Source: a virus. Taken from it: DNA of 32,684 nucleotides. The stretch is taken from positions 1-32,684 of IMG/VR virus record IMGVR_UViG_3300035670_000835; one strand, 5' to 3'. A program made the translations under genes and the position numbers. How positions within the stretch are numbered: position 1 is the stretch's first letter; each line of letters opens with the position of its first letter. A model generated the notes under the pieces. The model had not been told where the DNA came from. It saw nothing but the letters and a program-made list of their open reading frames with translations, and searched no databases. This document shows positions 1-8,336 of the stretch, piece by piece.

Positions 1-127
1 TTTTCTTCAACAGAGCAAGATGGTCAAATGAAAACCTTTATAATAAATATTGGAAAAGATTTATTGAAGAAATCACAGATATAGATTCTAAAGTAATAAG
101 ATGTAAATTATTCTTGACACCAAGAGA
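1..127. repeat. Left copy of the 127-bp terminal overlap
   Basis: Bases 1-127 are identical to 32558-32684. The repeat lies inside the long tail-hub gene and the reading frame continues across the join, so it marks a circular (or circularly permuted) genome that was cut open by assembly. A length of 127 is a common maximum assembly k-mer, which supports an assembly overlap over a biological terminal repeat. Confidence 0.93.
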
Positions 128-971
128 TTTAAATGAATTAGATTTCAAAAAGATTTATGTAATAAATGGTGCTTATTTAAGACTACAAAAGATTATAGAT
201 TATAACGCAAATGGTTCTGAATTGACACAATGTGAATTCTTAAAATTAAAGTCACCTTCAAAATTTGTTAGAAGAAGTGTTGTTGCAAGTGATAATTTTA
301 CTGAATTGTCAGATGTTTCAAGACCTATAACGGTAGTCACAACAGAAAGACCACCACAACCTTGGAACAATACAACCAACTTGACTAATAAAATACCTGA
401 TGAACTGACTACCGTTCAAACTATCACTGTCAATGGTCAAAACAATGTTGTACAAAACAACACAAACAATGTCAGTATTCAAGGTAATGAAAACTATGTA
501 TCTTCAAATTCACAAAATATAAATATATCTGGTGGTGATGGTGTTTTCGTTTCTGGTGGTCTTAAAAATGTAAATGTAGTAGGAACATCTAAAATTGTTG
601 TTGATGAATCAGATGTCACCTATATCAATGGTATCAGATATAAATTCGGTGTTCCTGTAAGTAAGTCTTCAGTCATTGAATCAGGTTTTGATAATATATT
701 AGGTAAAAACGCAAACAACACTACAATAAATATAGTAGATGCTGGTGAAGATGTCACAATACCTTATGGTTCAACGACTTTTGAAAATGTAATAAATGCT
801 GGTCAAGATAAAATCCTACCAGATATACCTGACTATGGTGTATCATCTTTGAATTCAATAGTACCAATAACTAACTATACAGGTGCTTATGACCAACAGA
901 CTGGTACATCATCTTTACCAAATGTAATTTTACAAAAAGTAAATCCAGTGATTTATTTCAAAAACATATAA
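1..971 (+). CDS. Tail hub/tail-tip protein, C-terminal part (wraps from 29905)
   Basis: This is the 3' part of the gene that begins at 29905. The codon that spans 32557/1-2 is residue 885, and the frame then stays open from base 3 to the stop at 969-971, giving about 1,207 residues in total. The first part here (FFNRARWSNENLYNKYWKR, then a segment with LDFKKIYVINGAY) has the look of the end of a baseplate or hub domain in Bacteroidetes phages. After about residue 990 the sequence changes to an Asn/Val/Ser-rich, low-complexity stretch with NNV and GG spacing. It resembles a beta-solenoid or flexible tail and could be exposed on the tail tip. A Met-less start inside this piece should not be used, because the true start is on the other side of the join. 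The stop overlaps a putative late promoter for the next gene. Confidence 0.8.
   Translation, partial: FFNRARWSNENLYNKYWKRFIEEITDIDSKVIRCKLFLTPRDLNELDFKKIYVINGAYLRLQKIIDYNANGSELTQCEFLKLKSPSKFVRRSVVASDNFTELSDVSRPITVVTTERPPQPWNNTTNLTNKIPDELTTVQTITVNGQNNVVQNNTNNVSIQGNENYVSSNSQNINISGGDGVFVSGGLKNVNVVGTSKIVVDESDVTYINGIRYKFGVPVSKSSVIESGFDNILGKNANNTTINIVDAGEDVTIPYGSTTFENVINAGQDKILPDIPDYGVSSLNSIVPITNYTGAYDQQTGTSSLPNVILQKVNPVIYFKNI
940..969 (+). promoter_or_regulatory. Putative phage late promoter P1 (weaker upstream box)
   Basis: ACATAT at 964-969 with the CA dinucleotide of the upstream box at the usual position. The upstream box reads TAAATCCA here, two mismatches from the TAAAAACA form. It sits at the very end of the hub gene and 25 nt before the ATG at 995. 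Assignment rests on the shared pattern seen at the other sites. Confidence 0.4.
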
Positions 972-994
972 CAAAAATAAAAACATAATTAAAT

Positions 995-2161
995 ATGGCT
1001 CAAAAGATAGAACAATTCAGTAGATTATTACATCATAGATTGACAACACAAGGTGCTCTTTTTACGATACCTACTTCAAATGACCACACAGATGAAACCT
1101 GGTCAGCTACTGACCTTTATATTGGTGAAATCGGTATAAATGTTACAGATGATAAAATTTATATGAGAACTAACAATGGTATAGTTCAGATTGCAACTGG
1201 TACATCGTCAGGTGTGTCTTCAACAGCGAGTTCATCACCTTGGACTTTTACTGGTACAAATATTGAAATCGGTGCTACTTTTACAGCTAATGCTGTCACA
1301 AGAAAAACGGGCGTATTTACTGATTTAGGTAGTTCTACTTTAAGATGGAAGGATTTATACTTAGGTGGTTCAACAACTGGTTTTACTACAATATCTACTA
1401 ATTTAGGATTTGAAATAAGTGACTCAGTTTCAAGATTGATATCAACAGCGAATGCTTCTATTAATCAAATCACAATACAGATAGCTACACAATCTTCATC
1501 TGGTGCTAAGTCTCGTGTTTTACACTTAAATTCTACGGACACACAAACCTACGCAGCAACTAAGAATGCGGTATTTGTAGGTTCAAACAACTCTAAAATA
1601 TATGGTGGTGATAGAAATATAATTGTCGGTGGTAATCAAATATCACTGACCGCTTCTTGTGATAATGTTGTTTATTTAGGTTTAGGTTATAACAGATTCT
1701 TTAATTATTCTGATTCAGTCGGGGTTGGTGGTAAATTAGTTGTCAGAGGTGTTGATGATGATGGTTCAGGTCAATACAATGAAAGTGAATGGATAACAGG
1801 TCAAAAAAGATTGACTACATCAAATGCACTGACATACGCTATCTTTTCTATACCTATGAATATGACTTATGGTGAAGCTGTGATGGTAAAGGCTTATGTT
1901 TTGGGTGTTGATACATCTGATGCTACTTTAGTTCATTCAAATGAATTACTATTCACTGGTGTATGTGATGGTGCTTCTGCTTCAATTATACCTTCACCGA
2001 TTATAAATGAAATCGATAGTTTTAATGACAATGTAGAAGTTACGGTAGGTGTTGATAATAGTGTAGGTTCTTCAGATATAGAATTATATGTTAAAGGTAC
2101 TGCTACAAATACAATACAATGGTTGGTTACATACTCTTATCAGAGACTAATAAATATATAA
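995..2161 (+). CDS. Putative tail fibre/appendage protein
   Basis: This is a 388-residue protein without a recognised enzyme motif. Near residues 44-62 it has GEIGINVTDDKIYMRTNNG, a short motif of the type GE.AiN..d.kiy, which is common near the start of phage fibre and appendage proteins. A second fibre-like motif, LRWKDLYLG, lies at about residues 116-124. The rest is rich in Ser, Thr, Gly and Asn with alternating beta-strand patterns, and the C-terminal 120 residues look like a compact beta domain. It lies between the tail hub and the tape measure gene, so a tail-tip or side-fibre role is inferred. The start is the ATG after an A-rich leader; no Shine-Dalgarno sequence is visible. Which receptor it might bind cannot be told. 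Confidence 0.6.
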   Translation: MAQKIEQFSRLLHHRLTTQGALFTIPTSNDHTDETWSATDLYIGEIGINVTDDKIYMRTNNGIVQIATGTSSGVSSTASSSPWTFTGTNIEIGATFTANAVTRKTGVFTDLGSSTLRWKDLYLGGSTTGFTTISTNLGFEISDSVSRLISTANASINQITIQIATQSSSGAKSRVLHLNSTDTQTYAATKNAVFVGSNNSKIYGGDRNIIVGGNQISLTASCDNVVYLGLGYNRFFNYSDSVGVGGKLVVRGVDDDGSGQYNESEWITGQKRLTTSNALTYAIFSIPMNMTYGEAVMVKAYVLGVDTSDATLVHSNELLFTGVCDGASASIIPSPIINEIDSFNDNVEVTVGVDNSVGSSDIELYVKGTATNTIQWLVTYSYQRLINI

Positions 2162-2167
2162 ATATAA

Positions 2168-5100
2168 ATGGCAGATTTAAAATTAAATGTAGTCATAGGT
2201 GGTGTTGCACAAAGTGTTTCAACACTCGGTGAAGTAGAACAGGCTTTAAGAGATACAAGAGCAGAACTTGAGGGTGTTGCTATTGGTTCTGAGGCGTTCA
2301 AAGAACTGACAACACAAGCAAGAATTCTACAGGGTCAATTAGAACAAGTAGAAAAATCCATAAACTTTGAACAAAGTATAAATTTACTTGGTGAATCTGT
2401 TGGTCGATTAGGTGCGACGGTAGCTTCTGGTTTTGCTGTCATAACTTCAGCGTTTGCGTTATTTGGAGATGAAAGTGAAGAACTCACACAAGCTCAAATA
2501 AAGGCACAACAGACACTAAATTTAGTTTTAGGTGCTGCGACTATAGCAAGTAATTTATCTCGTGTTGGTCAAGACCTAAAGAATGTTTCTGATGCTTTAG
2601 GATTAAATTTAACAAGACAAAAAACAGCCGCTACATCTACAAACACCGTTGTGACAGGTATAAATACTGCTGCACAAGAAGCCAACGCTACGGCTACAAC
2701 AGCAGCAGCGACTGCTACCAGAGGTTTTACAGCGGCTTTAGCAGCTAATCCGATAGGTGCAATTGTAGTTGGTCTTACACTCTTAGTCACGGCTTTAGTT
2801 GCATTCGGTGGTGAAGCAGAAGAAACATACAGAATTCAAGAAGATTTGAATGAAGAAATTGAAAGAGGTACCAGTATTATCGATGCTGATATATCAAGAA
2901 AAAAAGAATTAATAAAAGTTGAAGGTCAATTAAAAGAAGCGAAGGCTTCCACACAAGAAGAAGCACTTAGAATAAGACTGGAAACACAGGCCCGTTTAGA
3001 TGAATTAGACCTTGAAGATATAGACAACCAAATCAGAAGTGAAAAAAGAAAGTTACAAAATATAAAAGAAACTTACAATCAACAATTCGCGTTTGCTACT
3101 GCTATATTTGAAAAACAAAAAACCTTACAAGACAGAAATATAATTATACAACAAGATGCTGTAACACAACAAAGAATTCAAATTGTAAATTTATATAAAA
3201 ACAATTTAATATCAGCTGAAACTTATTATAATAAAGTACTTGAATTTGAAGAAAATTTAGCAAAGATTCAAACATATGATTCACCAGAAGAAAAAGAAAA
3301 AGCACTTAAAAGAATAAATGACAGAAAAAATATTACAACAGCTTTAAGTGAATTAGAAAAAGACCGTACCAATCTTGAAAAAATTCAAGCACAACAACGA
3401 GAACTTGTTAGACAAGAAGAACTTAGAAAAAAACAAGAAGAAGCCAAAAAAGAAGCCGAAAGATTAAAAGCGGAACGACAAAAGGCAATTGAAGATAATG
3501 ACAAAGAACTTGAAGCTATTAATGACGCAATTGAAAAGAATGAAATTGAACGTAGAAAATTAAGAATTCAAGCTGGTGAAGAAGGTATAAGAATTAATGA
3601 AAGGTTATTAGATTTAGAACTTCAACAGGAAATTAAAGGTGTTAATGAATCTTTAGAAGAGAGAAAAAAAGAAATCAATGAAACTAAATCACTTTCAAGA
3701 CAGAAAAAAGACGCTTTGATAAAAGATGTTGAAGACGCGACTAAACTTGAAATTGATTCAATAAATCTTTTATTTGAAGAAAGAAGAAAAATTGCTGTTG
3801 AACAAGATGAACAATTAGTTTTAGAAGCTGAAGAAAGATCTACTAAATTAAAAAACATAAATGATATACTACAAAGTGAAATTAGATTTGGTGACCAAGA
3901 CACACTTGATAGTTTTGAGGCTTTACAAATTAAAAGAGATGAACTTCAAGCTGAACAACTTGCAAGATTTGCCGAAAGACAATTAAATCAAGAAGGTACT
4001 AATTTAATTGAATATGAAAACACTTTACGAAAACGAGAAGAATTGTTATTATCTTCGTTGAATAGAAGAGAACAAATTGAATTGAAAACTTTACAAGCAG
4101 AAAACTTAAGAAACTTAACTGCATTGGCAGAACAACTTGAACAAGAATTTGAACTTAAAACAGATTTTGATTCACGAGTTTTACAACAAGTTTTAGCATT
4201 TACTGATGAACAAGCCAAAATTGAACGAGACGCTCTTTTAGCAAGACAAGAAACATTGAATAATGAAGAAAGAGCGTACCTCGCTCTTTTACAAACAAGG
4301 GTCAATCAGACAGAAGAAACTCAAATAAAAACAACCGAGATTACACAACAATATGCAGACCAAAGAGTTCAAATCGAAAACGAAGCGGATGATAAAATCT
4401 TAGCTAAAAGATTAGAAGTTGTCAATACTATATTCAGTCAATTAAAGGATGCAACTCAGGCGTTAAGAAGTGATGTGACTGAACCATACTTCGCTGCACT
4501 TGATGTTTTACAACAAGGTATATCAGACTTTTTAGAAATTCAAGACAAAGAATTCGCTACCGCAATTGAAAAAGTAGCCGCATACGCGTCCGCTGCTTTG
4601 AGTGTTGTACAAGGTATATTATCTGCGATATCAGATGCGAACGCGACCGCTTTACAAAATGACTTAGAAGAATTTGAACGAGTAAAAAATGAAGAAACAG
4701 ATATTCTTACCCGTCAATTGAATTCTGGTTTAATAACACGAGAACAATATGACAAATCTGTTGATAAATTAGACAAAGACTTACAAAAGAAATCTTTAGC
4801 AGCAAAGAAGAAGGCGTTTGAAGAAGACAAAAACTTAAAAATAGCTCAGGCTATTATAGCCGGTCTTCAAGGTGCTTTGACAGCGTTCGCAGGAGCAATG
4901 CAATTAGGACCAATAGCGGGACCTATTGTCGGTGGTTTATTAGCCGCGGCTGTAACTACTTTGACTGGTGTTCAAATAGCCGCAATCAAAAGTACAAAAT
5001 TCGATTCGGGTGGTACAACAGAATCTATTAATGTACCAAATGTATCAGAACCAGGAAGTGAATTACAACAACAAGCAGGTTCTACTGGTGGTTTCACACA

Positions 5101-5254
5101 ATTCAATTCTGCATTGACTGGAACACCACAGGGTGGTTCTTCTACAACTACTGGTCAGGGTATGACTGATACAAGAGTTTATGTTTTAGAATCAGATATA
5201 TCATCTGTTCAAAGAAGAGTACAGGTTGCAGAATCTACTGCGACTTTTGGATAA
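2168..5254 (+). CDS. Tail tape measure protein
   Basis: At 1,028 residues this is one of the two longest proteins of the phage and the clear tape measure candidate. It sets tail length and is threaded inside the tail tube. The N-terminal 110 residues are amphipathic. A hydrophobic stretch at about 185-213 (AANPIGAIVVGLTLLVTALV) is followed by a very long charged coiled coil (about 220-760) rich in Glu, Lys, Arg and Gln. A second Ala/Gly-rich hydrophobic region lies at about 890-941, then a Gly/Ser/Thr-rich tail. This order of helix, membrane-active segment and coiled coil is typical of the family. With the usual relation of about 0.15 nm per residue, a tail of roughly 150 nm is expected. It starts 6 nt after the preceding stop. 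Unusually, the chaperone pair that normally sits next to this gene is about 11 kb away around the circle. Confidence 0.93.
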   Translation: MADLKLNVVIGGVAQSVSTLGEVEQALRDTRAELEGVAIGSEAFKELTTQARILQGQLEQVEKSINFEQSINLLGESVGRLGATVASGFAVITSAFALFGDESEELTQAQIKAQQTLNLVLGAATIASNLSRVGQDLKNVSDALGLNLTRQKTAATSTNTVVTGINTAAQEANATATTAAATATRGFTAALAANPIGAIVVGLTLLVTALVAFGGEAEETYRIQEDLNEEIERGTSIIDADISRKKELIKVEGQLKEAKASTQEEALRIRLETQARLDELDLEDIDNQIRSEKRKLQNIKETYNQQFAFATAIFEKQKTLQDRNIIIQQDAVTQQRIQIVNLYKNNLISAETYYNKVLEFEENLAKIQTYDSPEEKEKALKRINDRKNITTALSELEKDRTNLEKIQAQQRELVRQEELRKKQEEAKKEAERLKAERQKAIEDNDKELEAINDAIEKNEIERRKLRIQAGEEGIRINERLLDLELQQEIKGVNESLEERKKEINETKSLSRQKKDALIKDVEDATKLEIDSINLLFEERRKIAVEQDEQLVLEAEERSTKLKNINDILQSEIRFGDQDTLDSFEALQIKRDELQAEQLARFAERQLNQEGTNLIEYENTLRKREELLLSSLNRREQIELKTLQAENLRNLTALAEQLEQEFELKTDFDSRVLQQVLAFTDEQAKIERDALLARQETLNNEERAYLALLQTRVNQTEETQIKTTEITQQYADQRVQIENEADDKILAKRLEVVNTIFSQLKDATQALRSDVTEPYFAALDVLQQGISDFLEIQDKEFATAIEKVAAYASAALSVVQGILSAISDANATALQNDLEEFERVKNEETDILTRQLNSGLITREQYDKSVDKLDKDLQKKSLAAKKKAFEEDKNLKIAQAIIAGLQGALTAFAGAMQLGPIAGPIVGGLLAAAVTTLTGVQIAAIKSTKFDSGGTTESINVPNVSEPGSELQQQAGSTGGFTQFNSALTGTPQGGSSTTTGQGMTDTRVYVLESDISSVQRRVQVAESTATFG

Positions 5255-5281
5255 AAACAAAATCTCAAAAAAAAGACATAT
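5252..5281 (+). promoter_or_regulatory. Putative phage late promoter P2
   Basis: TAAAAACA at 5252-5259, 16 nt, then ACATAT at 5276-5281. It sits in the 33-nt gap between the tape measure and protease genes. Only 6 nt separate the hexamer from the ATG at 5288, so if it is a -10 element the mRNA would be nearly leaderless. Confidence 0.55.
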
Positions 5282-5287
5282 AAGTAT

Positions 5288-6358
5288 ATGGACAAAAAAC
5301 TACCTATTTTTGATGTCGTAATTAACGATGATACACAGGGTGTTGGTATGATATCTTTAGTTGATGAACCAGCTATAGGTGTCAATTGGATTAAATTAGC
5401 TAAACAAGCTGAATTGACTTTCAAAACAGACAAACAAAAACAACTTCTATATGGTCCTTTCTTAATTCCTAATATGTTGATTTATCGAAATGATGATATC
5501 AATGGCGAATATTATGTAAGATTTTCTAAAGAACAAATAGAAAAGATTGCTACTAAATTCAATGAAGATTTAAATAATAAAAATATAAACTTCATGCATA
5601 CTGAAAGAAAAGTAGAGGCTTTTGTAGCACAAAACTGGTTAATCGAAGGCGAACAAGACAAAAGTAGAAGTTTGAAGTTTGACTTACCTGAAGGCACTTG
5701 GTTTGGTGCAGTAAAAATCAAAGACCTCGACTTCTGGGAAAACGAAGTTCAGAATAACGAAGTCAAAGGTTTTTCAGTAGAAGTCTTAGCTGACTTAGAA
5801 CTAAACTTAAAAAATAAAAATAGACAAATGAAAAGAAAATTAAATTTTGCAACCGCAACTCTTCAAGATGGTACTATCGTTTATTATGATGGTGAATTAT
5901 CAGTAGGTACAGCAATCTTCATTGATGAAGCAATGACTGAACCTGCACCAGATGCTGACCACGTAGCTGAAGACGGAACTATTATAACTACTGTTGATGG
6001 TGTTGTTACTGAAATCAAACCAGTTGAAGTAGAAGAAGAAGTAGAAGCGGGTAAAAACAAGAAAAAAGAAAATATGGAAATCGATCCTAACACTGGTCAA
6101 GAATTACCTACACAAATTACACCTGAAGAAGTTTCTATGATGATTGATAACAGATTCGGTGAATTGATGGAAGAAATTACAAGACTTAAAATTATGATTG
6201 AAAAAGGTGAAGGTGAAGTTGAAGAATTCAAAAAACAAGTTAATGAAAAATTCTCTGTAACACCAGCTGTAAAATCTATTAAGAAACCTGAACCAAAACT
6301 TGATAGTAAATTTTCACAAATCGAAGCAAGAGTAAAATCTTTCGCTAAGATTAAATAA
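5288..6358 (+). CDS. XkdF-like prohead protease with scaffold-like C-terminal region
   Basis: The 356-residue protein has an N-terminal domain (about 1-170) that matches the XkdF/prohead serine protease pattern: GPFLIPNMLIYR, EYYVRFSKEQIEKIA, INFMH and VKGFSVEV. H104 and S163 are the probable catalytic pair. Such proteases trim the scaffold and capsid during head maturation. After residue 180 the sequence becomes acidic and then forms a short coiled coil (about 270-330), which ends in a Lys-rich tail (KSIKKPEPKLDSKF). This is the layout of a scaffolding protein. An in-frame ATG at 5828 (M181) follows an A-rich leader like the other starts here and could make the scaffold part separately. The gene directly precedes the major capsid gene, as expected for a head module. 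The protease assignment is strong; the scaffold role and internal start are inferred. Confidence 0.85.
   Translation: MDKKLPIFDVVINDDTQGVGMISLVDEPAIGVNWIKLAKQAELTFKTDKQKQLLYGPFLIPNMLIYRNDDINGEYYVRFSKEQIEKIATKFNEDLNNKNINFMHTERKVEAFVAQNWLIEGEQDKSRSLKFDLPEGTWFGAVKIKDLDFWENEVQNNEVKGFSVEVLADLELNLKNKNRQMKRKLNFATATLQDGTIVYYDGELSVGTAIFIDEAMTEPAPDADHVAEDGTIITTVDGVVTEIKPVEVEEEVEAGKNKKKENMEIDPNTGQELPTQITPEEVSMMIDNRFGELMEEITRLKIMIEKGEGEVEEFKKQVNEKFSVTPAVKSIKKPEPKLDSKFSQIEARVKSFAKIK
5828..6358 (+). other. Possible internal start giving a separate scaffold protein
   Basis: The in-frame ATG at 5828 (M181 of the protease) would yield a 176-residue protein with the acidic and coiled-coil segments only. It is preceded by an A-rich run that resembles the leaders of other genes in this phage. 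Nested scaffold genes within protease genes are established in lambda (C/Nu3). Here it is only a reading of the sequence. Confidence 0.3.
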
Positions 6359-6385
6359 AAACAAAAACTAAGTTTTTAAACATAT
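6356..6385 (+). promoter_or_regulatory. Putative phage late promoter P3 (capsid gene)
   Basis: TAAAAACA at 6356-6363, 16 nt, then ACATAT at 6380-6385, which is 33 nt before the capsid ATG. It overlaps the protease stop codon. The leader that follows is very A-rich. Confidence 0.55.
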
Positions 6386-6418
6386 AGTTTATAACTACAA
6401 AAAAAAATTAAAATTATT

Positions 6419-7324
6419 ATGGCTTTAGTTGATAATACTACTTTCTACGGAACAGACGCTGAAGGCTTCTTCAAGAAAGTTCTAACAACAGGTGTGGCTA
6501 AAAATGAATTGTCTCTTTTACCTAATGTAAAGAGCAAAATCAAATTGGCTTACTCAGATTTAGGTGACATTTTACAAGGTGACGATTGTTCGTTTTCAGC
6601 ATCTGGTGAAGGTTCATTAAATCAAAAAACTATGGAGGTTTGTGACCTTAAAGTAAATCTTGAATATTGTGCTACAACATTCGAAGCAAACTATCTTTCA
6701 GCTCAATTAAGAGCGGGTTCAAATAACGAAGAAGCAGTACCTGCGTCTTACGCTGAATTCGTTGTAAATTATGTTGCTGAAAAAGTAGCTTCTGATTTAG
6801 AAATTACTATGTTCAAAGGTGATACTGGTACTTCTTCTTACCCACTTAACTTATGTGATGGTCTTGTAAAACAATTCTTAGCTGACTCTGACGTTATTGA
6901 TGTAACTGCAACAGCTTCTACTATTACTTCTACAAATGTAGTAGGTGAATTGAACAGAATTCTTGAAGCGGTTCCTGCACAAGTAAGACAACAACCTAAC
7001 TTCAAAATCTTTGTTTCACAAGAAATCGCATTCGCATACAAACAAGCACAAGCATCTACACAAGGTGGTTTGTTCTTAGTAGGTGACAAAGAATTAAACT
7101 ATTTAGGTTTCAGATTGATTCCTACTTCTGGTTTGTCAGCAAAACAAATGATTGCATTTAATTCAGACAAAGTATTCTTCTTGACTGACTTGACTTCTGA
7201 CTGGGATGAAATTCTAATCATACCACAAAGAAATATCTCAGGTGCAAGAACTGAAAGATTCGCAACATCTTTAAAATTTGGTGTAAATTATCTTTATGGT
7301 AACGAAATCGTACTTTACGCATAA
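6419..7324 (+). CDS. Major capsid protein (probable HK97 fold)
   Basis: At 301 residues it has the size of a compact HK97-type major capsid protein, and it lies directly behind the protease/scaffold gene. Sequence features that fit are the helix-rich N terminus (about 1-40), a central segment with a long spine-like helix (PASYAEFVVNYVAEKVASDLE, about 107-127), a region of alternating strands and helices (about 150-200, NFKIFVSQEIAFAYKQA), and a C-terminal strand set that ends in RNISGARTERFATSLKFGVN. The last motif resembles the end of many Bacteroidetes phage capsid proteins. There is no separate decoration gene between it and the protease. It would form the shell of the head. The call rests on position, size and general pattern, because HK97-fold proteins share little sequence. 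Confidence 0.85.
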   Translation: MALVDNTTFYGTDAEGFFKKVLTTGVAKNELSLLPNVKSKIKLAYSDLGDILQGDDCSFSASGEGSLNQKTMEVCDLKVNLEYCATTFEANYLSAQLRAGSNNEEAVPASYAEFVVNYVAEKVASDLEITMFKGDTGTSSYPLNLCDGLVKQFLADSDVIDVTATASTITSTNVVGELNRILEAVPAQVRQQPNFKIFVSQEIAFAYKQAQASTQGGLFLVGDKELNYLGFRLIPTSGLSAKQMIAFNSDKVFFLTDLTSDWDEILIIPQRNISGARTERFATSLKFGVNYLYGNEIVLYA

Positions 7325-7358
7325 TCCTTATAGGATATAAAAATAAAAATTTGAAAAT

Positions 7359-7874
7359 ATGGCATGTGTATCATTTTCAGGTGGAATAGCTAAGGATTGT
7401 GAAAATAATATTGGTGGTCTTACCAAATTATATATTACAGACTTCGATAACATCGTAAGTACTACATCATCAGGTGGTACTGTATCAGGTATTACTTTAG
7501 CGACCGCTTCATACTTCTATGAATTTGAGTTCAACAGAAACTCTGCAACATTCACAGAAGATTTAGTCAAGTCTGTTGAAGCTGGTTCAGCGTTGTTCGA
7601 GCAAACTGTAACAGTAACTATTCCAAGAAGAGATGTTGTTAAAAGAAATACTTTAGCACTTCTAACGCAAAGAGACTTAGCGGTTATAATTAAAGACTCA
7701 AACGGCTTGTTCTGGTATCCAGGTGAAGTTGAAGGTATGTACCTATCAGAAAGTACATCAACATCTGGAACTGCAAAAGCAGACGGATCTAACTATGTAT
7801 TGACCTTAAAAGGTTTTGAAGTAGAAAGATGTCAAGCAGTTGATGGTACAATTATAGCTGGTTTGTTAGTCTAA
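7359..7874 (+). CDS. Putative major tail (tube) protein
   Basis: The 171-residue protein is beta-rich, with a pattern often seen in tail tube proteins of Bacteroidetes phages: GGLTKLYITDF near the N terminus, FEFNRNSATFTED at about 54-66, a central segment FEQTVTVTIPRRDVVKRN, and the end VLTLKGFEVE. Tube proteins polymerise into the hollow tail through which DNA passes. It follows the capsid gene by 34 nt and a strong terminator comes right after it, so capsid and this gene form one highly expressed unit, as suits two proteins needed in many copies. A head decoration protein is the main alternative, given its position next to the capsid gene. Confidence 0.55.
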   Translation: MACVSFSGGIAKDCENNIGGLTKLYITDFDNIVSTTSSGGTVSGITLATASYFYEFEFNRNSATFTEDLVKSVEAGSALFEQTVTVTIPRRDVVKRNTLALLTQRDLAVIIKDSNGLFWYPGEVEGMYLSESTSTSGTAKADGSNYVLTLKGFEVERCQAVDGTIIAGLLV

Positions 7875-7890
7875 TCACTATATATAAATA

Positions 7891-7926
7891 AAGAACCGAC
7901 ATTGTGAAAACTTTGTCGGTTTTTTT
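7891..7926 (+). terminator. Rho-independent terminator after capsid and tail tube genes
   Basis: The inverted repeat AACCGACA (7894-7901) / TGTCGGTT (7914-7921) has a 12-nt loop and runs directly into a T tract (7920-7926). Three further pairs, one of them G-U, extend the stem at its base. It is placed 17 nt behind the tube gene stop and would end the capsid transcript before the portal operon. Confidence 0.88.
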
Positions 7927-7931
7927 GTTTT

Positions 7932-7961
7932 GAAAAACAACATTCAAATTAAAAGACATAT
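7932..7961 (+). promoter_or_regulatory. Putative phage late promoter P4 (portal operon)
   Basis: GAAAAACA at 7932-7939, 16 nt, then ACATAT at 7956-7961, 18 nt before the ATG at 7980. Its position right behind a strong terminator is what a promoter for the next operon should look like. This is one of the best supporting sites for the motif. Confidence 0.62.
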
Positions 7962-7979
7962 TAAAAAAACAACTTCTAT

Positions 7980-8333
7980 ATGATATACCTTACACCAGGT
8001 TCAACATCTTCAATTTGGATGAGTCTTAAGGAATCAGCACCAATCGGTTCTACAGGAAGTTATAAATTTACTTTGACCAATGATATGTCAGGTTCGACAA
8101 TTCAATTCTACCCTATTGATTTACAACCTGATAATAAATGGTCAAGATTTAATTTTTATGTAGGAACGCCGCAGAACTTACCATCGGTTTTAGATTTACG
8201 ACCAGGTATGTGGTCTTATCAGGTAGAAGATGGTTCAAATATACTTGAAACGGGTAAAGTGTTAGTAAATGAACCTAAAAACTGGACAACTCTGAATAGA
8301 CCCGCTAAAAATGTTGTTGTCCTTAAACGATAA
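7980..8333 (+). CDS. Small beta-rich structural protein of unknown function
   Basis: The 117-residue protein has alternating hydrophobic and polar residues, several aromatic residues and Gly/Pro turns (SIWMSLKES, YKFTLTND, RPGMWSYQVED), which suggests one Ig-like or jelly-roll beta domain. No membrane segment or enzyme motif is visible. Small proteins with this general pattern occur next to structural genes in flavobacterial phages, and a decoration, fibre-base or head-completion role is possible. It is the first gene after the terminator and is separated from the portal gene by 3 nt, so it is probably made together with the portal protein. No function can be assigned from sequence alone. Confidence 0.7.
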   Translation: MIYLTPGSTSSIWMSLKESAPIGSTGSYKFTLTNDMSGSTIQFYPIDLQPDNKWSRFNFYVGTPQNLPSVLDLRPGMWSYQVEDGSNILETGKVLVNEPKNWTTLNRPAKNVVVLKR

Positions 8334-8336
8334 AAT

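Noticed and set aside
1-127. True direct terminal repeat of a linear genome
   Set aside because: The repeat lies inside one gene, the frame continues across it, and its length equals a common assembly k-mer; circularity is simpler.
3622-4305. Two minus-strand open frames in the tape measure gene
   Set aside because: They are reverse complements of the Glu/Lys-rich coiled coil, giving Ser/Leu/Phe-rich products; no start context.
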